Part shown: positions 42,805 through 50,106 of the stretch, one piece after another
How positions within the stretch are numbered: the first letter of the stretch is position 1
How the letters are laid out: each line of letters opens with the position of its first letter
From: a virus
Virus record (IMG/VR): IMGVR_UViG_3300031952_002809
Location: 57,554 to 121,553 of that record
Reading direction: 5' to 3' (one strand)
Length of the DNA: 64,000 bases
Position numbers and translations under genes: made by a program
Notes under the pieces: model-generated
Told to the model about the DNA's origin: nothing
Databases searched by the model: none
Seen by the model: the letters and a program-made list of their open reading frames with translations, nothing else

Positions 42805-44037
42805 TTAAATTATGCTTTCAAACACGTCATCGGTTGTTGCTGGAGAGCCCTCTACGCTGGCAACAACTGCACAACCTGTTATTCTGCTTCTTGGTGGGCA
42901 TACCAGTGCTTTTCTAACCGGTACAGGAGAACCTGATGCATCAAGAAAAGATACCAATGCTTCACCAATCTTAAGATTACCAATTGCTTTCTCAACATCC
43001 AGACTCGATTCATTTCTGAAAGTCTGCGCTACAGTTTTAACAGACTTCTGTTCCTTCGGAGTGAATGCACGTAACGAATGCTGAACACGATTACTGAGCT
43101 GAGCAAGAACTTTATCAGGAATATCCGAAGGGCTTTGAGTAACAAAGATTACACCCACACCTTTTGAACGAATAAGTCTGACCAGTTTCTCAACATTGTC
43201 TACTAAGACTTTGGGAGCGTCATCGAAGAGAAGGTGTGCTTCATCAAAGAAGAATACCATCTTCGGCTTTTCGAGGTCACCACATTCAGGCAGTGCCTTG
43301 TATAATTCTGCAATCAACCAGAGTAAGAATGTAGAGTACACCATTGGATTCTCATACAATTTCCGAGCTTTGAAGATATTGATAACCCCACGACCATCCT
43401 CAGTCTGCATGAAGCGCGTGACATCGAAAGGATTGTCAGAGAACAGAATATCTTTTCCGTCCTGTTCAAGCATCAGCATACTTCTTTGTATTGAAGTGTA
43501 GCTTTGCTTTGAGATTTTTCCATACTTAGATTCGAGAGAATCACTATACTGGATAATTGTATTGATTACCGAAGTCATGTCCTCAATGTTTCTGATATCA
43601 ACAAGATTGCCTTCACTTGAATAGTCACGAGCAATCTTGAACAACTGAGACAGAGATTCATTTTGGACATCGGACAGATTAAGTAATCGACTGAGTAAAA
43701 GAGGGGTGAGTCTATTAATAGAAGTCTTAAGCTCATCTCCTTCTTGACCAAAGACATCCCAACACCGAGTCGGGAATCCTTCAAACGAGAAGTCAGTCAA
43801 GTTCATAGAAGAAATACGTTCTTTGATTGCAGACGTTGCTTCTCCAGGTTGGTCTAATCCATACAAGTCACCTTTGATGTCAGCCATGAATACCGGCACA
43901 CCAATATTGCTGAAATTCTCAGCCATGACTCGTAGAGTTACAGTCTTCCCCGACCCACTGCTACCGGCGATAAGACCATGACGATTGGACATTGCAGGAA
44001 GCAGATGAAGTTCTTTACCATTCTTTGCAATTAACAT
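42805..44037 (-). CDS. HerA-like hexameric ATPase (DUF853/YjgR type)
   Basis: 410 residues from ATG 44037 (GGAGGTTAGCATT upstream). FtsK/HerA superfamily: Walker A AGSSGSGKT (24-32), then VFMADIKGDLYGL (DUF853-typical), Walker B MVFFFDEAHLLFDD (about 262-275), VGVIFVTQSPSDIPDKVLAQL and a C-terminal GEALVSFLD. It is somewhat shorter than bacterial DUF853 proteins. HerA family members are DNA translocases and often work with a nuclease or with membrane or effector partners; none of the known partners (NurA, SIR2, DUF4297) is present. Here it is surrounded by four small membrane proteins, which suggests a membrane-linked DNA-handling machine. Confidence 0.88.
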   Translation of the reverse strand: MLIAKNGKELHLLPAMSNRHGLIAGSSGSGKTVTLRVMAENFSNIGVPVFMADIKGDLYGLDQPGEATSAIKERISSMNLTDFSFEGFPTRCWDVFGQEGDELKTSINRLTPLLLSRLLNLSDVQNESLSQLFKIARDYSSEGNLVDIRNIEDMTSVINTIIQYSDSLESKYGKISKQSYTSIQRSMLMLEQDGKDILFSDNPFDVTRFMQTEDGRGVINIFKARKLYENPMVYSTFLLWLIAELYKALPECGDLEKPKMVFFFDEAHLLFDDAPKVLVDNVEKLVRLIRSKGVGVIFVTQSPSDIPDKVLAQLSNRVQHSLRAFTPKEQKSVKTVAQTFRNESSLDVEKAIGNLKIGEALVSFLDASGSPVPVRKALVCPPRSRITGCAVVASVEGSPATTDDVFESII

Positions 44038-44051
44038 AATGCTAACCTCCA

Positions 44052-44306
44052 TTAACAAAATTTAATCATCAATACTATTGCTATCAATATGATAGCTCCC
44101 ATGATAAGTGCGGGTTTAATACTACTTACGAAAGAACCTACAAAAATAGAACCCTTTTCAGCAGCACCTTCTTTTAAAGATACTTTAAGTTTATTCCATT
44201 GGGGTGTGTTGCTGTCGTGGTCAGTCTCATATCCTTGCTCAAGAATTATTCTTCTATAAGCATCTTGCTGGCCTTGTTCCATTATTACCTTTCTTGATTC
44301 TTTCAT
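44052..44306 (-). CDS. C-terminally anchored membrane protein, first gene of the HerA operon
   Basis: 84 residues from ATG 44306 (GGAGGTAATCTT upstream). A charged N-terminus (KESRKVIMEQGQQDAYRR) leads to one membrane helix at the end (ALIMGAIILIAIVLMIKFC). It starts right behind promoter P1 and 15 nt before the HerA-like start. Tail-anchored topology; unrecognised. Confidence 0.6.
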   Translation of the reverse strand: MKESRKVIMEQGQQDAYRRIILEQGYETDHDSNTPQWNKLKVSLKEGAAEKGSIFVGSFVSSIKPALIMGAIILIAIVLMIKFC

Positions 44307-44331
44307 AAGATTACCTCCATAATCTATTTGA

Positions 44332-44374
44332 AGTATACCACATTTCTTGTAGTTTGTCAATAGCTTTTTAAAAG
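44332..44374 (-). promoter_or_regulatory. Leftward sigma70 promoter P1 (HerA operon)
   Basis: Read on the minus strand: box CTTTTAAAAAGCTA, TTGACA (44355-44360), 17 bp, TATACT (44332-44337). The spacer holds a weak dyad (ACA-n5-TGT). Start of the 44306 gene lies about 25 nt downstream. Confidence 0.85.
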
Positions 44375-44395
44375 AAATTAAAAAAAAGTAAAAAA

Positions 44396-44413
44396 AGTAT
44401 CATATAAGATACT
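44396..44413 (-). terminator. Short terminator overlapping a stop codon
   Basis: On the minus strand AGTATC pairs with GATACT around a 6-nt loop, then TTTTTTTACTTTTTTTT follows. The stem includes the stop of the 44400 gene and would isolate this unit from P1. Confidence 0.55.
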
Positions 44414-44912
44414 CAAGCATATCTTCTTTCTTATACAGAATCTCTTGCACAGTGTGGAGCAGTGCTATTTTTGAATGATCTTCGCCTATGCAAAGGCCAA
44501 TAATATTATCTAATCCAGAGGTAATCTTTATTAAAAGAGCTTCCCCTTTTAAAGGGGAAGCTCCAAATGAACGAGCAGAAGAATACTTCACTACTGCATA
44601 TGCTGATGCAACATAGGCTTCTCCGTTTTCCTCATTGTTAAGGGAAACAACCGGCATGTATATTTCCAGGATAGCATCTTTAACTACTTTTCCGGTCAGT
44701 AGCGATTCTACTTCAGGTACGATAGAGGTTAGATCATGCTGCCTAACTTTATTAAATTTCTTTGTTGCAATGTAGATACATAAATTTGAATTGGAGGTAT
44801 CACTAATACATATCTCCGTTACTTTTCTTGAAGGGTTGATCAAACATGAGTAGTTGCGTTCCTTCATTGTAGTATACACATTCTTAAATATTTCTCTTCC
44901 TATTTCAGTCAT
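44400..44912 (-). CDS. Unknown protein with possible winged-helix start
   Basis: 170 residues from ATG 44912 (GAGGTATACT upstream). It opens TEIGREIFKNVYTTM, like the first helix of a winged-helix domain, and has beta strands after. It contains PLKGEALL, encoded by a perfect 27-nt palindrome. It ends MLEYLI, a tail also found on several other proteins here. Function unknown. Confidence 0.6.
   Translation of the reverse strand: MTEIGREIFKNVYTTMKERNYSCLINPSRKVTEICISDTSNSNLCIYIATKKFNKVRQHDLTSIVPEVESLLTGKVVKDAILEIYMPVVSLNNEENGEAYVASAYAVVKYSSARSFGASPLKGEALLIKITSGLDNIIGLCIGEDHSKIALLHTVQEILYKKEDMLEYLI
44537..44563. repeat. Perfect 27-nt palindrome inside a coding region
   Basis: GAGCTTCCCCTTT (44537-44549), one T, then its exact complement AAAGGGGAAGCTC (44551-44563). 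It codes for GASPLKGEA without breaking the frame. In RNA it would form a 13-bp hairpin with a very small loop. Confidence 0.85.
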
Positions 44913-44920
44913 AGTATACC

Positions 44921-45370
44921 TCACAGTAAATCGGCTACAGCCGATTCCTTTAGTGTTTTAATACAGTCTTGTATATCATTCATTTGATTCTTTATTATCT
45001 CATGTGTGACATGCTCAGTAAACTTTTCTAAGATGCATGCTATGTATACGAGATCATCCAGGTTGATATAGATATTACCATCACCAATAGATTTTCCGAG
45101 TGTCTCCTTAGTAGGAGGAATACTTTTTTCTTTTTCATCATGCACATACAGTATTGTTCCTTCATAGTTCTGACCAGGAGTTGAGAATTGTAGCCTATCA
45201 AACTTTCCTATAAAAAGTTTAGTTCTACCAAACTCTGTGAGTTCTATTGTGTTTGTATAAAGACCTGCTGTCTTACTTAATTGTGTATTTGCTTTGTGGA
45301 TGCATTCAATTAAGTAATCCACTATGCGTAAATATTTGTTTATTCCATCAAGTCTATCCTGCATTGACAT
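44921..45370 (-). CDS. Unknown helical protein with LTEFG motif
   Basis: 149 residues from ATG 45370, 7 nt after GGAGGG. Helical N-terminus (QDRLDGINKYLRIVDYL), then IELTEFGRTKLFIGKF, which may be part of a winged-helix, and an acidic middle. It overlaps the next gene's ribosome site. Not recognised. Confidence 0.58.
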   Translation of the reverse strand: MSMQDRLDGINKYLRIVDYLIECIHKANTQLSKTAGLYTNTIELTEFGRTKLFIGKFDRLQFSTPGQNYEGTILYVHDEKEKSIPPTKETLGKSIGDGNIYINLDDLVYIACILEKFTEHVTHEIIKNQMNDIQDCIKTLKESAVADLL

Positions 45371-45371
45371 A

Positions 45372-45482
45372 CTATCCCTCCGTACGAAGTTTTTGTTGTA
45401 TCTCCAAAGCATGCAATAAATCGTGCTCAGTAACGAATCCAAGCTCAAAAAGTATTATACCAAAATGGTTCCCTGTTACTAA
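45372..45482 (-). pseudogene. Start-less fragment resembling a GspE-type N-terminal module
   Basis: An open stretch with no start codon reading FGIILFELGFVTEHDLLHAL then EIQQKLRTEG. This is close to the ~35-residue module LGELLVELGLITEEQLEEAL-E-Q-KK found in type II secretion ATPases and other bacterial proteins. Its final codons contain the GGAGGG used by the next gene. It might be a remnant or use an unknown start. TATAAT on the minus strand (45454-45459) lies at its start. Confidence 0.35.
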
Positions 45483-46123
45483 TTATCCTCCAATTCGGAA
45501 GGATCAATCCCAAGAAGCGCACATGCAAACTCACGAGATCCAGAATCTTCTGGAATGTATTCCTCAGAAAGATATCCATTCTCGAATACATATCTTCCGC
45601 AGTTACTGCCAATATCCTCATCTGCATATTCAACAGTAAACTGAACATCGGTAAATATTTCACTGAGTCTTTTTATAATTGGTTTGGGTGTAGACCATGC
45701 TGTCTCAAAATAAATAAATTCTTCACCCATGTGTTGAGAGTAAGCATTCCATTTAGTTCCCCAATTCTTTATGCGCCATTTGTACCAATGAATATAACCA
45801 TACTTGATATAGTTATTGATGTATTTCTTAGTGAGATCGACTTCTTCTTCTGAGAGATCGAGAAGGACTTCAAAATTTTGTTTAAGCAATCCACACAGTT
45901 CTTCCTTATTTGATTTTACTTTTCTCAATAAGTCTTCGACTGTTGTTTCAGCGCGTGTCCCTGCTGTAATATCAAGTTCCTCTGGTTGTTCTATTATCTT
46001 ATTGAAGTCAATGCAGATTTCAGACCCCTGCTCATCACGGCCACCGTAGACGAATGCTTTGACTTCTTCTATACGTTGAGTACTGCCTGACATACTAAGA
46101 TGGTTTGTTACATGGTTTGGCAT
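45479..46123 (-). CDS. Api92-like / YubB ferredoxin-like protein
   Basis: 214 residues from ATG 46123 (AAAGGAGGACTTATT upstream). It has the family start MPNHVTNHLSMSG, IDFNKIIEQPEEL in the first third, then IKNWGTKWNAYS, FETAWSTPKPII and FTVEYADEDIGSN, the signature of Api92-like/YubB proteins found on phages and plasmids. The fold is ferredoxin-like; the function is unknown. Confidence 0.85.
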   Translation of the reverse strand: MPNHVTNHLSMSGSTQRIEEVKAFVYGGRDEQGSEICIDFNKIIEQPEELDITAGTRAETTVEDLLRKVKSNKEELCGLLKQNFEVLLDLSEEEVDLTKKYINNYIKYGYIHWYKWRIKNWGTKWNAYSQHMGEEFIYFETAWSTPKPIIKRLSEIFTDVQFTVEYADEDIGSNCGRYVFENGYLSEEYIPEDSGSREFACALLGIDPSELEDN

Positions 46124-46136
46124 AATAAGTCCTCCT

Positions 46137-46379
46137 TTATATAGTCTCAACTACCAATAGTTCTTTTGCATCGTTGTCCAATTTGAGAATGCTTGCAGCG
46201 ATCTTAAGTCGGATAGTAGTATCAACACATTCCTTATTATTATAAGTACTGCGTTTCACATCATATCCTAGTTTAAGAGGGCACTGTTCACATAGTAAGG
46301 CTGAGTTGTCACACTTACCTTGCAGTTCCACAATTGCTCTGAGGTGTGCATATTCCTGAATGGTTAGATTAACTATCAT
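46137..46379 (-). CDS. Cys-family paralogue (diverged member)
   Basis: 80 residues, coupled to the upstream gene by an ATGA overlap. LQGKCDNSALLCEQCPLKL then a further Cys resembles the cluster at 47889-49625 (NGxC, CxxCPL), and its end KELLVVETI resembles theirs (KELLIEVLI). It is probably an outlying member of that family with the same zinc-like Cys pattern. Function unknown. Confidence 0.6.
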   Translation of the reverse strand: MIVNLTIQEYAHLRAIVELQGKCDNSALLCEQCPLKLGYDVKRSTYNNKECVDTTIRLKIAASILKLDNDAKELLVVETI

Positions 46380-46621
46380 GCTGTTCCTCCTTTTTGTTTA
46401 AGTTCCTTGCAAGTTGCATTGATAAGCTTCTGTAATTTCCTTCGTAAAGATATATAGATGAGCTTATCGAGAATGCTGAGATCGAGGTCACGCACTCTTG
46501 TTTTATTAATGATGTCTGCTATCTCATTCATATTCTCCATAAGTCTTTCGGTATCGTTGCATCTATTTGATACTACCATATCTAATCTCAGGGTGTGCAG
46601 TTGTTCTCGAAGTGTTTTCAT
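46376..46621 (-). CDS. Small helical protein
   Basis: 81 residues, CAAGGAGATACTC before the ATG. Three predicted helices, charged (REQLHTLRLDMVVSNR, ENMNEIADIINKTR, LRRKLQKLINATCKEL). Its last codons (KGGTA) contain the GGAGGA used by the next gene. Unrecognised. Confidence 0.58.
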   Translation of the reverse strand: MKTLREQLHTLRLDMVVSNRCNDTERLMENMNEIADIINKTRVRDLDLSILDKLIYISLRRKLQKLINATCKELKQKGGTA

Positions 46622-46669
46622 GAGTATCTCCTTGTAGTTATCAACATACGATCCACACTTGTGGATAAG

Positions 46670-47311
46670 TTATATAGTGTCGGCTACGAAATCTTCTTTG
46701 CTCAGATAGACTTTTTCTATCTCTGTACGAGTTATACATCTTCCGTTTTTGTATAAATCATACGCTGTTTTTTTAGAGTTCTTCTTTAAATAGAAAGTAC
46801 TTGTATCTTCTTCCTTTTTTACAGAGCCTACAAAGGATGCAGTAAACACTAATATCCTACCTCGTGCAGTTGATGCATAGTAACGAGACGAGTATGGTTT
46901 CTCAGTGGTTTCTTCTTTCATTTTAATACTTGAAAAGTTAATTGCTGTTGGGAGTGTCCATTCCTTTTCAGTCCATGGAATCCACAGATGTGAGGTAAGT
47001 TTTTCTTGTATAGAATCTTCTGTAATAAAATAGAAATTTTCGTTTAATGTACAATTGATAACTTTCCAGATAATATCTAGTTTAGTTTTGATATTATCGA
47101 GAGAAGAATATTCTAATTTTATATTTTCTCGTTTCTCATTAATGAATGCTTTGTGTGCTCCCCAGGTTTGTTGAACAAAGGAATAGTTATGAATGTATTC
47201 AAGCTCAAGCTTTTGAGCTTGATTATTAGCTTGTTTCAATTGCATATTTAAGCGAGCAGTACGTGTCCACACTTCTATGCAGTCTTCTAGTATAGTAACC
47301 TTACTACGCAT
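46670..47311 (-). CDS. Unknown protein, coiled-coil start
   Basis: 213 residues from ATG 47311, 9 nt after GAGG and overlapping the gene upstream. The first 80 residues are helical with Gln/Glu heptads (ARLNMQLKQANNQAQKLELE), the middle has Trp-rich WIPWTEKEWTLP, and the C-terminal part is beta-rich ending DFVADTI. No family recognised. Confidence 0.58.
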   Translation of the reverse strand: MRSKVTILEDCIEVWTRTARLNMQLKQANNQAQKLELEYIHNYSFVQQTWGAHKAFINEKRENIKLEYSSLDNIKTKLDIIWKVINCTLNENFYFITEDSIQEKLTSHLWIPWTEKEWTLPTAINFSSIKMKEETTEKPYSSRYYASTARGRILVFTASFVGSVKKEEDTSTFYLKKNSKKTAYDLYKNGRCITRTEIEKVYLSKEDFVADTI

Positions 47312-47795
47312 TGTGATCATCCTCTTTTATTTCTTTCAGTTCGTTCTTTAAAAATTCTTTGAAGGCTTTCATTTCTTCTTCTGTTTCTTTCTTTCCCTTT
47401 CCCATATCTTTCAGGGAGTTTATAAGCTTTTCTATTTCCTCATCGGGATCAAAGTCTTTATGAGCAGCAGCTTCTTTGATTGCATTTTTTAATTCTTTAC
47501 GCAGTGATTCAAGACTGCCGAGTGAAACGATAGTGACTTCTTTTATATGAGAGAGTGTTTTCAATTGGGGGACGCTCAGTATAAGAAGGATACGAATACT
47601 GATGCGTACACTATTTGAAACAGTATCATTTCCAATGATTTGATTTTCTGCTGTCTCAACGAATCGGCTATACTGGCATGAGTCATTAAAGATTTTCAAG
47701 AAAGCATTGACGATGCTTTCAACATAATTCTCATTATTAAATCCGCATGCTTCTTTAATATTTTGTTTGCTGTGATCAAACTCTTTGGTAAACAT
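47304..47795 (-). CDS. Helical protein, first gene behind P2
   Basis: 163 residues; TGGAGAATACAA precedes the ATG. Helical throughout, with a hydrophobic middle (RISIRILLILSVPQLKTL) and a Lys/Glu-rich C-terminal coiled coil (KKETEEEMKAFKEFLKNEL). It starts about 25 nt from promoter P2. Unrecognised. Confidence 0.58.
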   Translation of the reverse strand: MFTKEFDHSKQNIKEACGFNNENYVESIVNAFLKIFNDSCQYSRFVETAENQIIGNDTVSNSVRISIRILLILSVPQLKTLSHIKEVTIVSLGSLESLRKELKNAIKEAAAHKDFDPDEEIEKLINSLKDMGKGKKETEEEMKAFKEFLKNELKEIKEDDHNA

Positions 47796-47819
47796 TTGTA
47801 TTCTCCATATTGTAATTGA

Positions 47820-47862
47820 ATTATACTACATCTTATAAGATTTGTCAATACCTTTTCAAAAG
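47820..47862 (-). promoter_or_regulatory. Leftward promoter P2
   Basis: Minus strand: box CTTTTGAAAAGGTA, TTGACA (47843-47848), 17 bp, TATAAT (47820-47825). The spacer contains the perfect 12-bp palindrome ATCTTATAAGAT (47830-47841). Drives the genes from 47795 to 44400. Confidence 0.88.
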
Positions 47863-47888
47863 AATTTTAAATTTATTTTAAAATTATT

Positions 47889-48185
47889 TTAAATAAGATA
47901 CTCTACTATGAGTTGTTTCGCTCTGTCTTTTCCCCATTCATTTACAAGGTATTGCATGCAGAGTTCCACTTTCTTTTTTTGTGTAGTTATGTTCTTCTTT
48001 TCAAATTCAGTTGCACTTTCATTGTGTCTTCGTATTATTCGGATTGAGCAATCGAAGTCAGGGAAGTTTGACAGGGGACATTTCTTACATAGATCGTGCA
48101 TGGTAAAATTAAAGCATGTGCTTTCGTTTGAGTTAGCTATCAGTTCTATAGCCATCTTGTCTGTGTAGTTCAGTTTCTTTCTCAT
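47889..48185 (-). CDS. Cys-family paralogue F
   Basis: 98 residues, ATGA-coupled to the gene upstream. STCFNFTMHDLCKKCPLSNF, then DFDC, gives the family's four-Cys pattern, although spacing is longer than in the others. The C-terminus MQYLVNEWGKDRAKQLIVEY plus LI matches the family tail. Last gene of the cluster; its VEYLI end does not overlap any downstream ribosome site. Probably zinc-binding; function unknown. Confidence 0.65.
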   Translation of the reverse strand: MRKKLNYTDKMAIELIANSNESTCFNFTMHDLCKKCPLSNFPDFDCSIRIIRRHNESATEFEKKNITTQKKKVELCMQYLVNEWGKDRAKQLIVEYLI

Positions 48186-48394
48186 AGCAATTCCTCCGTG
48201 AGTCGTTCTTTAGTTTCCTTTTCACCGAGTACAGATATTAGCCATTGAACAGTGAGTTCTACTTTATTATTCTTTGGTATCTTTATTGCTTTAGCACAGA
48301 TTAGTTTATGCAGTGAGCATTCTAAACAGTTTGTTTCTTTATGGCATGAACCATTGTTTTTAATGATGGCGATTGCAGACTGTATTTTATTCAT
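48182..48394 (-). CDS. Cys-family paralogue E
   Basis: 70 residues, AAGGAGAAACCAGT before the ATG. IIKNNGSCHKETNCLECSL then ICAK gives Cys at the family positions. It ends WLISVLGEKETKERLTEELL, whose last codons include GGAGG for the next gene. Predicted small zinc-binding protein. Confidence 0.68.
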   Translation of the reverse strand: MNKIQSAIAIIKNNGSCHKETNCLECSLHKLICAKAIKIPKNNKVELTVQWLISVLGEKETKERLTEELL

Positions 48395-48455
48395 ACTGGT
48401 TTCTCCTTTCGAGAGTATGTCCTACATATTGAAAAAGCAGGACATCTCCTATCAT

Positions 48456-48668
48456 TTATACAAGCATTTCGACGAGCAGTGCTTGAGTTTCTTCTTTACC
48501 GACTGCATTTATGAGATAGTGCATAGCCTGAGCTTTTATTACTTCGGGAATGCTTGTACATACATTGGGGAGAGGGCATGTTTCTTTTATACAATGTTTG
48601 TAAGGACGATTACAATGCCCGTTTTTCTTTATGATGGTAAGACATGTATCGATATGTGATGCTTTCAT
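48456..48668 (-). CDS. Cys-family paralogue D
   Basis: 70 residues, ATGA-coupled. IIKKNGHCNRPYKHC, then ETCPLPNVC, then the family end YLINAVGKEETQALLVEMLV. It is followed by a 60-nt gap, so the VEMLV end has no ribosome-site role here. Confidence 0.68.
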   Translation of the reverse strand: MKASHIDTCLTIIKKNGHCNRPYKHCIKETCPLPNVCTSIPEVIKAQAMHYLINAVGKEETQALLVEMLV

Positions 48669-48898
48669 ATGAGTACCTCCATAATCATTTCTTTTGTTTT
48701 ACTCTCTCCGTATTCATCTACCAAGTACTTAATAAGGAGAGGCTTTCTACTGTGCGGTGTTAATCTCCCTGTGCACACGGTACAACAATTTCCATTTAGA
48801 GGACAGAAGTGACAATCAACGTCAGCACAGCTACCTTCACTTTCTATTATATACAGTGCTGTTGTGGTGAGTATTCGTTTCGTTCTATATGTTTTCAT
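48665..48898 (-). CDS. Cys-family paralogue C
   Basis: 77 residues, ATGA-coupled. IIESEGSCADVDCHFCPLNG then CCTVC; six Cys in all, the richest of the family. Ends YLVDEYGESKTKEMIMEVLI, whose last codons form ATGGAGGTACTCAT, the next gene's ribosome site. Confidence 0.68.
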   Translation of the reverse strand: MKTYRTKRILTTTALYIIESEGSCADVDCHFCPLNGNCCTVCTGRLTPHSRKPLLIKYLVDEYGESKTKEMIMEVLI

Positions 48899-49146
48899 AT
48901 CAGTACCTCTATAAGTAGTTCTTTCGTTTCCTGTTCTCCATAGACTGCTATGAGATACTGGGCAAGGAGTGTTATTTTTGTGGAAGGTTTTTGGTTATAC
49001 AATATTTCTGCACAGAAATGTCTGTTGATGAAACAATCACTACAGTTTATATGTCCGCAATCGCCATTGTTTTTAATAGTGGTGATGGCATTCATTACCA
49101 TGTTATCTATTGGTGTGTGTTGAGTAAATACTTTAGCGTAGCTCAT
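48895..49146 (-). CDS. Cys-family paralogue B
   Basis: 83 residues, ATGA-coupled. ITTIKNNGDCGHINCSDCFI then FCAE, and the tail YLIAVYGEQETKELLIEVLI. Clearest statement of the family: NG-x-C, C-x2-C, a fourth Cys, and the YLI-x3-GE-x-ETKELL tail. Confidence 0.68.
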   Translation of the reverse strand: MSYAKVFTQHTPIDNMVMNAITTIKNNGDCGHINCSDCFINRHFCAEILYNQKPSTKITLLAQYLIAVYGEQETKELLIEVLI

Positions 49147-49625
49147 ATAAGAGCCTCCACTATTATTTCTTTAGCTTCCCTTTCACCGTATGTATTTATC
49201 AACCATTGAATAGCCATATCCTTATTGACATGTTCACATATACTGAGTAACCCCTTACCAAACTTATTCATATACCGCCTTTTATTATTACGTATTACTG
49301 TATGAATAGGACAATCAACACAATGTATACTTGAACAATCACCGTTATGACGGATAATAGACAGGACAATGCTCTTTTCAAAAGTACTACTATTCATTAC
49401 CTTATTGACATGCACAGTACTAGACTTATTAATTCCACTCACGTTGTTGCCCATAGAATTATTAATTCCAGACACAGTACTGATAGAATTATTAATTCCA
49501 CTCACGGTAGAATTATTAATTCCACTCACGTTACTGATAGAATTATTAATTCCACTCACGTTGTTGCCATTTTGGCTAATATTTGATCGAGCGAGAATTG
49601 TGTTTTTTTTATTTTTATTAACCAT
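49143..49625 (-). CDS. Cys-family paralogue A with VSGINNS repeat domain
   Basis: 160 residues from ATG 49625 (GGAGAAACTT upstream; an earlier in-frame ATG at 49637 overlaps it). Residues about 15-75 hold five copies of an Asn/Ser-rich unit (VSGINNS), followed by the Cys-family domain: IIRHNGDCSSIHCVDCPIH, and the tail WLINTYGEREAKEIIVEALI. First gene behind P3. The repeat domain is unique to this copy and probably variable in length. Confidence 0.68.
   Translation of the reverse strand: MVNKNKKNTILARSNISQNGNNVSGINNSISNVSGINNSTVSGINNSISTVSGINNSMGNNVSGINKSSTVHVNKVMNSSTFEKSIVLSIIRHNGDCSSIHCVDCPIHTVIRNNKRRYMNKFGKGLLSICEHVNKDMAIQWLINTYGEREAKEIIVEALI
49420..49565 (-). repeat. Tandem repeat coding VSGINNS units
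   Basis: The unit TAGAATTATTAATTCCACTC (plus strand) and close variants recurs five times at 21-33 bp spacing. Units differ slightly in length by multiples of three, so the frame is kept. Confidence 0.8.
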
Positions 49626-49645
49626 AAGTTTCTCCATATGGATGT

Positions 49646-49688
49646 ATTATACCACACGACATAAACTTTGTCAATAGCTTTTAAAAAG
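49646..49688 (-). promoter_or_regulatory. Leftward promoter P3 (Cys-family cluster)
   Basis: Minus strand: box TTTTTAAAAGCTA, TTGACA (49669-49674), 17 bp, TATAAT (49646-49651). This is the one member with no clear spacer dyad. Four palindromes lie 70-240 bp upstream. Confidence 0.88.
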
Positions 49689-49741
49689 AATATGAAAAAA
49701 ATGCTATGTTATTCACGGCGGTCGGGGCTGCGGCAGATCCA

Positions 49742-49913
49742 CGCACAAAAGTGCGCCTCGAGGTCCCGGAGATTCCTGGTTCATACGTTGCCCAAAAGTG
49801 CGACTTTCATTAATACTATTCGTGATAATACTATCGCTGGTGGACATTAGCCCGCCCGGCGCACAAAAGTGCGACTGTTCCGAGCTGCCGCGATCAAGGC
49901 GCACAAAAGTGCG
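49742..49913. repeat. Four copies of the CGCACAAAAGTGCG palindrome
   Basis: Exact at 49742-49755, 49860-49873 and 49900-49913, and degenerate (TGCCCAAAAGTGCG) at 49789-49802. They are embedded in G/C-rich DNA unlike the flanks, in the gap between a terminator (49960) and promoter P3. Confidence 0.85.
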
Positions 49914-49950
49914 GCTTCTGATCCAGGGACCATTGTTTTTAAGATGATAC

Positions 49951-49989
49951 AAAAGGAAAAACCCCGCAGGAGGTGTTTCCTGCGGGGTT
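49951..49989 (-). terminator. Intrinsic terminator of the HNH unit
   Basis: On the minus strand AACCCCGCAGGA pairs with TCCTGCGGGGTT (plus 49960-49971 and 49978-49989), 12 bp with a 6-nt loop, followed by TTTCCTTTT. Strong. Confidence 0.85.
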
Positions 49990-50011
49990 TGGTTGGGAGG
50001 TAACTACTATG

Positions 50012-50106
50012 GGTAAGTAACATCCAACATCTGTATAGTACTTTTATAGATGCTAAGTACTCGTGGTAAGTAGAGTCCAACATCTGTATAGTACTTTGGT
50101 GGATGC
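50012..50106. repeat. Two direct repeats with hairpin arms
   Basis: GGTAAGTA, 4 variable bases, CCAACATCTGTATAGTACTT, 5 variable bases, then GATGC, present at about 50012-50054 and 50064-50106. CATC and GATG in each copy can pair. On the minus strand this is downstream of the HNH gene. No start codon with ribosome site nearby. Confidence 0.7.

Noticed and set aside
42812-43501. Plus-strand frames opposite the HerA-like gene
   Set aside because: Shadows of a strongly supported coding region.
49713-50083. Two minus-strand frames of 78-79 codons in the large gap
   Set aside because: They run through palindromes and a terminator, lack ribosome sites and have no protein-like pattern.
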